This document shows positions 25,032 to 34,956 of a stretch of 64,000 nt of DNA, one piece after another. Made by a program: the position numbers and the translations under genes. Below the pieces are notes generated by a model. It saw only the letters and a list, made by a program, of their open reading frames with translations, made no database searches and was not told the origin of the DNA. The stretch comes from Gremmenia infestans (taxonomy: Eukaryota; Ascomycota; Leotiomycetes; Helotiales; Hamatocanthoscyphaceae), in contig JAFEVB010000029.1 of assembly GCA_032629725.1 (NCBI GenBank), positions 806,001 to 870,000 of the forward strand. The letters are read 5' to 3'. The stretch's first letter is position 1, and the number at the start of each line of letters is the position of its first letter.

Positions 25032-26882
25032 CTAACCCTCCGCTTCCTGCGAGATAGTGTTAATCCACTCGTCAAGCCTCTCCGCAATAAGCTCGGCCCC
25101 TGGGGCATTTAATCTTTTGCGTTGGTACCAATCAGATACGTTGAACTCCAGCTTCGTGCGATACTTGATAGCTGTCGATATTATCTTTTTCTGCTCGTCC
25201 CAAAACCTAGACCAGTGTGCTGTGCCTTCCATGTCCTTATAGACATCACATAAACGTGCAGCTCCTTCATTTCCAAAAGTACGGTTGAAGGTAGCTTTTT
25301 TGATATGCTCTCTAATAAAATGACCTTTAACGAGCCTCATCAGTTCGAACTCCTCCTTGCAGCCCTCCCAACTGCAATGATGATGTGGCTGGCTGTTAGT
25401 CGGCATTGAAGGCTCGTGATTCAACCAGCAAATATCCATGTATACCCAATCCGGGCCGCGAATAATCCTGCCCCAATAAATTAGCATAGTAAAAGTGCTT
25501 AGAGAGAGTTGAGAGCCTAGAAGTCGTCGGTATGTAAGATTCTGTAACAGCTGCCAGTTCCTTAGCCCCCATAGAGGAAAGTAGCCTTTGTTAGATGAGA
25601 ATTTACCTACCAACTGTGTTTTATGATTGTCGTGATTTGGGCAGACGCTTTGGCAGAAGCTAGTCGCCTTTTGTGGCTTGCTTCCCATTCTTTTGCTTCC
25701 AAAAAGGGCACCAGGTCCGTACTCGGGTCTTCCAAGCCGCTGGCAAATAGTCCCACAGCAGCTAAAATTTTCGGATCTTTTTTAGCACCACGAGTAGTAT
25801 GCTTGGGCGGTATGTACTCGTTGGAGCTTTTCCCCACAGCTGGTCGAAAATTCGTATTCTGTCCAACATATACAACACCCTTGTTGGAAGGCAAATATTG
25901 TCCGTTTCCGCCAGGAGAGTCACCGAAAGCAGGTTGCCGATCCGCATTCTCTTCGACGCCCATATAATGACTACCAGAATGACTAGGTGCTGCTGATCCG
26001 CCATAGGAACCCCCCCCGGCAGGTTGCTGACCCGCCTTGTCTTTGGTATCTATATTATAATTATTAGTAGGGGTAGATGCAGCTGATTCAGGTATAAGTC
26101 CTCATTATCGTACCTTGCCCTCTTGTTAACTGCTCCCATTCAACCTCTACATTTTCGTCATAAAGAGGGGAAACTCTCCTGGTAGATTGCTGACCCGCAT
26201 TGTCTTTGCCCTCTATATCATGACTATCAGCATGAGTAGATGGAGCTGATTTGAAGACAGAATCTCTTATCATCGTACCTCGCTCTCTTATTAATTGATC
26301 CCAATCCACCTCCATATTCTCGTAATAAATAGGAGGATCCTGCCCGCCGTGTCCATGGGGATTGAAACTAGAATTGATCACGCTTCGATCACCGTTTAAG
26401 CTGGCTGGCAAGGAAGGAGGCGAAGCTGCGAGTGCAGTACTGCTTGTCGCCGAGCCATCGAATGGTGCCGCGGAGAAGTTTGTAGCGAAGTAAGAGTTGT
26501 CTGACAGATCCCAGTGGCCGTCATTACCATAATCCATGTTGGAAGAATGTCTGGAAGCGTGTGGGAGGGATGATATCGATGTGATGGGTTTGAGCAATGC
26601 AAAGCTGGATCCTCCTCTTGGTGGACACCTGCCATCATGATAGTTTGAACGTGAAGAAGGAAAGAACGACTCGAGATCTGGTGAAGTCAAATGATTCAGA
26701 GTCTGGAAAGGGGTATTCACATTCACTAGATCCGAATCGCATAGAGAAGCAGAAATTGAGGAAATTGAATTATGTATGAACTGACTATTACTCGTCATTG
26801 GGAATGCGCACAGAAACATAGGCCGTGACAAGGAAATCGGTGAACACCAGCGCATGCAATTCCGATTGTAATCCACACTCAT
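25032..26882 (-). CDS. unknown protein with one C2H2-like finger and internal repeats (three exons, about 547 aa)
   Basis: Proposed exons are 26882-26114, 26049-25611 and 25467-25032 (1644 nt in one frame; introns 64 and 143 nt). The N-terminal 190 residues are Ser/Pro-rich. Then come diverged repeats: YENMEVDWDQLIRERG and YDENVEVEWEQLTRGQG, each followed by a KDNAGQQ/KDKAGQQ element, then a third partial copy. Exon 3 has one zinc-finger pattern, CSWEGC...GHFIREH (C-x4-C-x12-H-x4-H), followed by a helical tail. A single C2H2 finger in a Ser/Pro-rich protein suggests a nuclear or DNA-binding role, but I do not recognise the family. An in-frame ATG at 26798 is an alternative start. Bases 26278-26213 could be a further 66-nt intron, giving 525 aa. 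Exon borders are less sure here than elsewhere. Confidence 0.6.
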
Positions 26883-26976
26883 GCCCTCGTCAATTACTTC
26901 CTAGCAACTGCCATTGTCTATCTCAGTTTTGGTCTCGGAGTTCAGTGTTGTACAAAGTTTGCGGTAACAAAAGAGT

Positions 26977-27470
26977 TTAGCAGCAGCCTTCAGCGCAATC
27001 TGAGTAATTTTTAGTACTGTGGGAGCAATAGGGACTTGTAGTTGAAGCATACCAGCGCAATCAGCACATGCCTCGCAGCCTTCCTCGGCGACACAGCAAC
27101 AGCATAGCCCTGCGAGACAGGCCATGAGACAACCACCGCAGCCGCCGCCGCTGTTTTGTTTTTGTTGTTGTTGTTGTTGCTGTTGCTGCTGTTGCATTTG
27201 TGGCATCTGCTGCTGGTAGCCTTGTGGGTAGCCTTGCGGTTGGAATGCCTGCGAGAAGATCAGTAATGCGACGATGATGTGATATCAGAAGCTTACCTGT
27301 TGAGGCTGTTGCGGGTAACCTTGAGAGGGGTAGTTCATCTAGTTTGCAAGGTCAATGTTGAGCTTGAAATGAAGGCATGGGGAATGTACTCCTGGCTGTT
27401 GTGGGTAGCCTTGCTGTTGTGGGTAGCCCTGCTGAGGTTGACCTCCGCCGTAATAACCTTGGTTGGACAT
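26977..27470 (-). CDS. CYSTM-type Cys-rich small protein (four exons, 113 aa)
   Basis: Exons 27470-27390, 27338-27297, 27248-27053 and 26999-26977; introns are 51, 48, 48 and 53 nt apart in layout, all with GT donors. The N-terminal half is Gly/Tyr/Pro/Gln-rich (MSNQGYYGGGQPQQGYPQQQ; QGYPQQPQQ) and includes a polyQ run coded by CAA/CAG at 27161-27196. The C-terminal half is Cys-rich (GCGGCLMACLAGLCCCC), ending CEACADCADCAEGCC. This is the layout of the CYSTM (cysteine-rich transmembrane module) family, small tail-anchored stress-response proteins of eukaryotes. The last exon is only 23 nt and adds DCAEGCC; if the third intron is not removed, the reading frame runs on to 26901 with a hydrophobic, less Cys-rich tail. 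The spliced form is preferred because it ends in the family's usual Cys cluster. Confidence 0.82.
27161..27196. repeat. CAA/CAG repeat coding polyglutamine in CYSTM gene
   Basis: On the minus strand about eleven CAA/CAG codons encode a Gln run. Such tracts vary in length between strains. Confidence 0.8.
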
Positions 27471-29176
27471 GGTGAAGTTTTGGAGGCCGACCGTGTGAGA
27501 ATTAATTTTTGGAACTGCTGTTGTCGATCGGAACAAGGGGGTAGCGTATGTTTCTTCGATTAGATTTATATAGTCAATTCGAAGTTATTGTTCCGAGGGA
27601 ATTGCGACAATGGATATCTCGTAGACAATTTGAGGAGAAAGAAAGACTTTGATACTCAAGAAGGTTGAGGTTTGAGCTTTAAAAATAATGATGCGACGGA
27701 ATGCCAAGCCTCTCCTCTGAGGGGAATGGGGAATGCCCCATTTTTATAGAGCACTACACAATTGAGCTAGCCCAAGGTGGCCTACCCGAAGCTTAGTCGA
27801 CGGCTTTTGTTTTCACCTGAACTAAACATCTAGACCTTCGAACTACAAACTTCATGATGAATGGGCCACACCTCCTCCACCTCCTCCTCGTCCGCAGCGA
27901 ATGAACGTCTCTGCTGGTCGACTGACTATGCCACAAGTGATTTGGATTCATCACCTAGGCACGTAGTATGAAGGTTAAGTCCATATCTAATTATATCTCC
28001 ACCTGATAATTAGTGTTTTCTTTCAGCTGTTGCAGTTCAAGAGAAATACTAGCAGTAGTCCATGTATCACATCAAATTAACAAACGCTCACTATCATTCT
28101 ATCATGTGGCGGCCGCGACAGAACACCGCCTTCTTCAACATGCGTCAAAGCTCAGCCACACATCTACAAAGCAATCGCCACGTCCGTACGGCTTGCGAAT
28201 TTCTTTGGCCCCGCTTTGGCTCCCGTCCTCAAGTATGTACCTGGCCTGGCCTGGGTATGTATCTGAAGCTTAGTCGGCCGATGCTGACATGGATGCTGAT
28301 ATTCTTTCACTATTCCCGAAAGACCTCACTAAAGTCACGCGCGTTCAAAAATGATATAGGTGGACTACAAGCGATAGCCTTACTCTAAAAAGCCTCTACA
28401 ATTGGAATATTCCAAAGACTATGCCAAGTATTTAACTGCTTCAACAAATTTGGTACAGAATAGTATAGATTTCTGCTATAATCTACATCTTCGGGGTTCG
28501 TTCAATTTAATACCCAAGTTTCATCTCCTCAAGTCCCAGAGTATCTAATCAGACGTCCCTTCATGAGTTCTATATAAAAGTTCCTTCCATGATTCCTTCA
28601 TAGCAACCTTGAGGAAGCAACTCTGAGGAGAAATCATCATCACATGATCTCATAGGCGTCTCCTCACCACTAAAATATCCCAAACAATGACACCAGAAAC
28701 TTTTTTCAAACTCAGATCATGAACTCTTCTAAGGTACCTTAAATGAAAGTAAGTGATCTGCACACACAGAATCACTCTAGATAAAATGCATCACATGACT
28801 CGTCCAACCCCACCAACTTTAGCTTAGGTAAGGTAGATGACGCGATCTGATTATTATTTTCAGATCAAACCTTACGAACAAGACATCTCTGCGCAGACAT
28901 TCCCGCAGCTTCCTTTCCGCGACTACCTATTCCCTTGCGGATCCTGCTACTATCTGAAATTCCTCTCTATACACGTTAAGCCTTTTGCGACTTGAACGTC
29001 TCAATTCCTCCGTTCCCCACTATACAATTTTCTCTTAATACCCCACCTCAAGGATCTGATAAGCCGATAAGTAATTGACAAGTCGCAATTGTTTATATCG
29101 TGGTGGTGAGGGCATCACAATTCTCTTGAAAGTCATCGCAGATTTCAGCTTCCCACACCCTCATACCCCCACCGAC
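27471..29176. promoter_or_regulatory. divergent intergenic region, CYSTM gene and GRX gene
   Basis: 1.7 kb without a recognisable gene. Two overlapping frames at 28013-28388 (+) are short and have no family resemblance. The region from 28390 to 28850 is AT-rich. The bases before 29177 include an in-frame ATG at 29075 that would lengthen the glutaredoxin with a non-conserved tail. Confidence 0.45.
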
Positions 29177-30143
29177 ATGTCGACCTTGATGGAGATCAAG
29201 TCCGAGGAGGACTGGAACAAGCATGCGGCGTCTCTTCCCCCAACGACTCTCCAGATCATCTCCTTCCACGCCCCTTGGGCAGCCCCTTGCGCACAAATGC
29301 GAACAGTTCTCGAGACTCTTGCTTCCTCTTATCCAGTCACCGAACCGCTCTCCACATCATGGGTCTCGATGAATGCCGAAGAAGTTATGGACGTCAGCGA
29401 CTCCTTCGATGTCACGGCGGTTCCTTACCTCGTTCTGACTCGCAACAGCCAAGTTGTCGAGACTGTTAGTGGGAGCGACGCTACAAAAGTACGTGCAGCA
29501 ATCGAGAAGCATGCAAAGGTGCCGGGAGGAATTGCAACCAGCAACGGGGCTTCCGCCACATCTGCCAATAGTGGCAGTGGAGCAAAGAACCTCAGCAACT
29601 ATACACCAACAACCCAAGAGCCAGCTACGGCACCTGAATACACGTCGGGCGAAGTCAAAGAGGACAAGGAGGCGTTACACCAGCGCTTATCAACATTGGT
29701 CAAGGCTGCCTCTGTTATGCTGTTCATGAAGGGTACTCCAAGCGCTCCGCAATGTGGATTCTCGAGGTATTCCCTACAAAAATGTCTATATCAAGTCTTC
29801 CACTTACTGACACTCTTATTGAATAGGCAATTAGTCGCTTTACTTCGAGAAAATTCTGTCAAATATGGCTTCTTCAATATTCTCGCCGACGACGATGTCA
29901 GACAAGGTTTGAAGGAGTTCGCCGATTGGCCAACCTTCCCCCAACTTTGGGTGGATGGTGAACTGGTTGGGGGCCTGGATATCGTAAGCACCCTCAGAGT
30001 TTTCCTGAACAACACAGCATCTCTGATTATTTATATAGGTCAAAGAAGAAATCTCCAACGACCCCGAGTTTCTTAAGGCACACAGCGTAGCAAAGAGCAC
30101 TACCGGTCTAGGGGTCACCCAGCAAGCAGCTAGTACTGTTTAG
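29177..30143 (+). CDS. monothiol glutaredoxin Grx3/Grx4 type (three exons, 283 aa)
   Basis: Exons 29177-29766, 29827-29983 and 30039-30143 (introns 60 and 55 nt, frame closes at 852 nt). Residues 1-110 form a thioredoxin-like domain (IISFHAPWAAPCAQM with a single Cys at 38, then FDVTAVPYLVLTR). A Ser/Thr/Asn linker leads to the glutaredoxin domain: VMLFMKGTPSAPQCGFSR with the CGFS active site (Cys193), and WPTFPQLWVDGELVGGLDI. Grx3/4 proteins bind a [2Fe-2S] cluster as dimers or with BolA partners, and deliver iron status to regulators such as Aft1 or HapX in the cytosol and nucleus. Intron 1 falls just after the CGFS motif. The start gives the usual short N-terminus; the ATG at 29075 was rejected. 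Confidence 0.95.
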
Positions 30144-30618
30144 AGATCACGCGATGTAATATACCCTTTCACAAACATTAGTAGAATGTGACAATGCCAT
30201 TCCCGTAAGCAGCGTCCCGTATCAAATTCTTCTAGCTCTGGTGTGCCTAGGAACGTTGGCGTCTTAACAATGAATCTTACCATCACGCAATATTTCATAC
30301 TGCTTGGCTCGCTCATGAGTCTTGATACCCGACCCCTGGCGCATATTCTACCTAGACCCAAGTGGTCCATCAACCCGTCAAAGTTCAAAAGTTTCACTAC
30401 AGCTCTTGGAGCTGACTCGGCGGGAAAAATTAGATTTCTGGAACGCAGACTGTTTTTCTATGGAGAGATACAACCATGATTCCCTCAAGTGGTTCATTCT
30501 GGGGTCAAAAGGTTTTGTATTCTGAGAAACAGTAGTGTATATTCAAGACACTTCGTTTCCTCCAGCTGAAGCAGGGGAAATAATGAGCTCAGAGGAATGT
30601 CCACAATCTACCTAAACT
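30144..30618. other. convergent intergenic region
   Basis: Lies between the 3' ends of the GRX gene and the NLR gene. No gene was seen; small frames at 30140-30525 have no family resemblance. Confidence 0.5.
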
Positions 30619-33600
30619 TCAGACCCACAGCCATTCCTTCTTCAGAAGAGACTTATTGGGCACCCACCAATATACCGCTTTCCTTATTTTTATACCCCTC
30701 TGAATACTCTTTAGATGGGCCAAAGCTCCTGCAGCATACAAACTGTCTTTCCCCCACTTCTTAATCGTCAAGTCGACAACTTCTTCCTGCCAAATCCTTG
30801 CTTTTTCCAACGAACCACACATGAAGTAGTCCCTCGCAACCGTCGCCATGCATTCCAATGCCATCACACTAACATCGCTCTGCGTATCTCGTAATGCTTT
30901 GAGTGTTCGCTTACTTGATGCAATCCTTTCAGCTCTCCTCCGCGGTGTGCTGACTAGTGAAAGTATCTCGAACGCGAAGCTTTGACAGCTTTCTAACTCC
31001 GCCATCGCGATTATGGTCTGAAGGTCACTGGGCCCCAACAAAGCCTTTAGCGTGTTGACAACTTCTTGATGCATTGCCTTTGCCTTTTTCTGTTGTTTTT
31101 GCACGAGGTATACCGACGACAGACTGTTCATTACTTCCAAAGATCGAGGTACGGAAGCTCTTTTCTGGATGTCTAATACTTTTTCGAAGCATTTCCTAGC
31201 GACCTTCATCTTCTTCAAGTCCATGCTGGCGGATCCCACGATCGTCAAAGCCAGCAACATATCGGGGCTATTGTCGCTCAACTTGCTTTGAAGTTCTCGG
31301 ATAGCATCGTTGCACATATCAATAGCCTTTTGGGGCTCGCAAGAATAATAGTATGTTTGTGCGACACAATTGACTGCATACAATATCTCGTTTGGTTTGT
31401 CTCCGCCGCGTTTATATTCTAGTATTCTTTGAAACAATGTAAGACTTTCCGTGTACTTTCCAAGGCATGAGAGATCAGTTGCAACCATTTCCATAGCGTA
31501 GAGGTGACGGTTGTCACCGGGAGGAAACATTGCCTCTACGATTTCGAGAGATTTCGATGACAAATCTATGGCATTGGCACGGTAGTTCTCTCGATAGGCT
31601 AGAGCAAATTTCATAGCTGCCCACGCGCGGTCTTCCAGAAAGGGCCCGGGGGAGAAAAGCTGCCCTTCGCTATAAGATAGACAGACGTCGATGTGCGGAA
31701 GTAGATGTTTTCTTTGTTTGCCGTCCTCGTATCCTGGCAGGAAAGTGTTGGCCGTGGATATCGTCACAAGGCTTGTCATCCAAGCTCGACTTCGTTCTGC
31801 CTCCGACAATCGGCTCCTGGAGAATTCGTGAACTAGAGGGTGCATAGAAATGCGACGTTCTGCATCCACAGTGATGAGCGAAAAAGATGCCAGGATTCGA
31901 ATAGCGTTGCCCATGACTAACGGGTCCCATCCCAAAGGCATCACTCGCACTAACAAAGATTGCGCAATAAGTGTTGACTTGACCAGCGCTTGGTGACTAC
32001 TTCGCGCTGTTTCGAAAATTCCCTCAGTGATGCCATCAAAATGCATGAAGGCAAAAAGCTGTAGAAGCTCGAGAGCAAGCACCGCATAATTGTCTTTCAT
32101 CTCTTCGATCATTTTGATCGAGAGCTCCCAAGTGGTATAGACCGAATGCTGATATTCGGTACTCGATTGCGGGCGACCTGATTCTAGCAACTCTTTCTTC
32201 CGTTTCGAGTGCAGTTCACAGAACCCTTCAAGACTTGCTAGACGCTGACGAATCACTGCACCAGCTTGAATGATTGCAAGTGCGAGATACCCAAGTGACA
32301 TGACAACCTGCTCCGCTGATTGCCTCTCCTTCTCCGAGACATTGTGTATTGCAGCAGTTTTCAGAAGTAGCGTGGTGGCATCTTCGGAGCACATCTGCTC
32401 AACACTACACGAACCAGCAGAGCCATGCTTTTGGAAGTCCGGATTGCGAGTCGTTATGATCACTGTCCCTTTCGTCCCCAGCGGAAAGAACTTTGATATG
32501 TCCAAGTTAGGATCATCCGCGTTGTCGATAATGAGAAGCCAGTGCTCTTTGTTCGAGAGCCATTGTTTCACAGACTCTATTCGTGCTTCCTGTTTGCAAG
32601 CTTGAGCAATTTTCTTGAAGCCTTCTTCTGCCATCTCGTTGCTGCTCGCATCTATCCAGAAAATACCCCAAAACCTATATATGGTCAGCACATAAGTAAT
32701 CGTCACCTTGAGGAATGAACTCCTTACTTGTCTCGATGATCCTGTACAAACTTCAAGCACATCTGGGTCTTTCCAGAGCCGCCCAAGCCATACAAGACAA
32801 ACCTCTGCTGAGCTCTCGAACTTCCATATACATCCTCAATCAAACTCTCGTTCAATTGCTGACGGATATCATTTCTTCCGGTGAAGTGAGGATTTACAGT
32901 GTGCGGTACAATGTAAAACTCGTTCTTCACATCAATATTCATCGTCACAGCCCCCCTAAATATCTTCTTGATACATCTCACAGCAGTCTTGTACGTCTTG
33001 TCCTTATTCGAAGAGAAGCGACACATGTCCCTATGCGTAGCATCCACTGGAATCTGCTCCTCATAGGTCGGCGTCTCGCCCGGTGGCGTCAGTAGCGCCG
33101 AAGCAATCTCAACGATCTATTTCCCTCTGTCAGTAATTTCCTTGTAGGACAGGCTAAGCCTTCTCACCAAAGTCTTGAAACCTCTCATTGCCCTCGTCTC
33201 ATAAAAGCTCACAATATCATACGGTTTTGCTTTATGATGCTCTCTAAAATTCTCAGTCAGAGTCTCCAGTATATGGTTTCCCTTCTTCAAACTCTGCAGC
33301 AACTCCGGATCGGGTTTATGCGTGAGCGTTGATGCTATTCGCGCAACGGTCGTTCCTATATCGGCCATGCTGCTTCCCTGGTGCGGTGTGCCGAAGAAAA
33401 TAACGCCGCTGGTGCTCTGGTAGATGTGTTTGTAGTAGCGGCGCTCCCGTTCGGCGATTATGAGTGCCTGCGAAGTGAGTAAGAAGAGAAGGAAAGAACA
33501 GGGAAGCAGGCTGGTTTATGTTTACCTGTTTGATAACGAGCCCGCCGAGAGAATGCCCGATGAAAATCAAGGGTCGTTTGGTTTCCTTATGAATGTCAGC

Positions 33601-34062
33601 CATGCATCTCTACTACAGTACCATTGTCCCTCCATCAACACTTCTATCTCAAGAACACTTACATCCCTCCCCTCCCTCCTCTCCACCAAACACCTCAACA
33701 AATCCCTCGCATGCTCCACGATCCCCGCCGTGCTATTTGCAAATATTGGCGTCGCATCATACCCAAAGACCATTACCCGGGCCCGAGGCAAGTCGTTGGG
33801 CAGGAAGTCCCGCAGCCATAGTTTATGGCTTTTAGGTTCGGTCCATGTATGCTCGCGATCGCCATTCAGGCCATGTATCGCTATAATACTATATACAATG
33901 TACCAAAAGGTAAATGGTTAGAATATGGTTCTGGGGAATAGAAGAGGTAGGTAGGTAGGTAGGTAGGTGGCAGGGACGGGGGGGCCGGACTAACTCGAGA
34001 TTAAGTGACAAATTCGTTTCGAGATCCTTCTCGTTTTTCGGATGCAATACCAATATCCCCAT
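30619..34062 (-). CDS. fungal NLR: alpha/beta-hydrolase, NB-ARC, TPR (six exons, 1040 aa)
   Basis: Exons 34062-33995, 33888-33663, 33609-33526, 33467-33168, 33116-32728 and 32674-30619; five GT-AG introns of 106, 53, 58, 51 and 53 nt keep one frame (3123 nt). Residues 23-230 are a SesB-like/DUF676 alpha/beta-hydrolase: IIAIHGLNG, then the nucleophile elbow GHSLGG (116-121) and FFGTPHQGSSMADI. NB-ARC follows: Walker A GLGGSGKT (336-343), Walker B WLLIIDNADD and the sensor-type motif GTVIITTRNP. The last 500 residues are helical repeats of TPR type (for example AYRENYRANAIDLSSKSLEI). Proteins of this build are NOD-like receptors linked in fungi to non-self recognition and regulated cell death, with the hydrolase as presumed effector. 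No membrane segment is evident. There is no obvious partner gene next to it. The gene looks intact, with all catalytic and nucleotide-binding motifs present. Confidence 0.9.
33946..33969. repeat. (TAGG)n microsatellite in first intron of NLR gene
   Basis: Six TAGG units lie inside the 106-nt first intron (33994-33889), reading CCTA on the coding strand as part of its pyrimidine-rich body. Length change here would leave the protein untouched unless splicing suffers. Confidence 0.85.
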
Positions 34063-34956
34063 TATATATAATATATATATCCCCAAACAAAACGAAAATG
34101 ACTCTATGTCAAAACTCACAAAAGCCCATTCATACAGAAATCCCAAAAAGCGAAAGAAAAACAGAAAGTCGAGTAACAAGGCTGCCAGACAGATCCTTCC
34201 TTCTTAAACCCCCCAACCGCCTCCAGGCAGAGAGATGCAGGGGGGACAAGCAAGCAAACCTTACATGTTGACATCGGCTTCGCCTTCGTACCGAAGACTC
34301 GGTATCGAATCATGGTGGAGGTTCTTGCGATGTGGTGTGGTATGGTGTTGCAGGTTATGCATGCGTGTGGGTGGGCGCTTAACAAACAAACAGGGAGGGC
34401 AGGGCGGCTGTGCTGGATGCTTGCATGTACATTTTTTACTTGCATTCTTTTTTTTGGGAGAAAGAATAAGAAGAAGAAAAAGGGTTGGAATCGTGCTGAA
34501 TAATTGAATGAAGGGAGTGAGTGTGGAAAATGTGAAATTGTGAAGTTTGTTTGATTGATTGTTTTGAGTTGGTGATGGGATGGGGAGGGTTTGATGGATG
34601 ATGGGGTTGGGACGCTAAATGTTTTATAGTGGTGAATGGGTGGTTATGACCCTAGGCGTATTTTATACTAAGATGTTTTTAATTAATCAATTGGAGCTGC
34701 TATTGTCTTATCGATGTAGAATTTATTTCCTCAAATAATTAAGCCGAAGGAATGTCTCCCTTGTTAGAGACTTCTCCCTTCATCGGCAGAGAACCAACCT
34801 TCTTTCGTCTGGTCACTTAACCATGGAGCGACTTGATAATTGTCTTGCATACACAAAAAAGAAGAAAAAGGATAGCAACGAAGTTCCCAAAGGTTTGGAT
34901 TATCAAAAACTCGAGAGACCGAAAGGTATTCGTTGTCCTAGTATGTTACATTGAGA
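34063..34956. promoter_or_regulatory. NLR promoter region and SelO 3' flank
   Basis: No gene was seen. An AT dinucleotide-rich stretch (34063-34085) sits immediately upstream of the NLR start. Open frames at 34116-34507 on both strands have no family resemblance. Confidence 0.5.

Noticed and set aside
25460..25690. Reading the minus-strand frame MGSKPQKATSFCQSVC as a separate gene start
   Set aside because: The join TG|G across 25610-25468 continues the upstream frame (KHSW-IIRGPDW) into the zinc-finger exon, so this stretch is better read as exon 2 end and intron.
28013..28388. Two overlapping open frames between the CYSTM and GRX genes
   Set aside because: Short, in different frames over the same bases, without any recognisable motif.
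33946..33969. TAGG repeats as possible telomere-like sequence
   Set aside because: The unit is TAGG, not TTAGGG, and it lies in an intron; the similar tract at 2541-2585 is an ordinary microsatellite.
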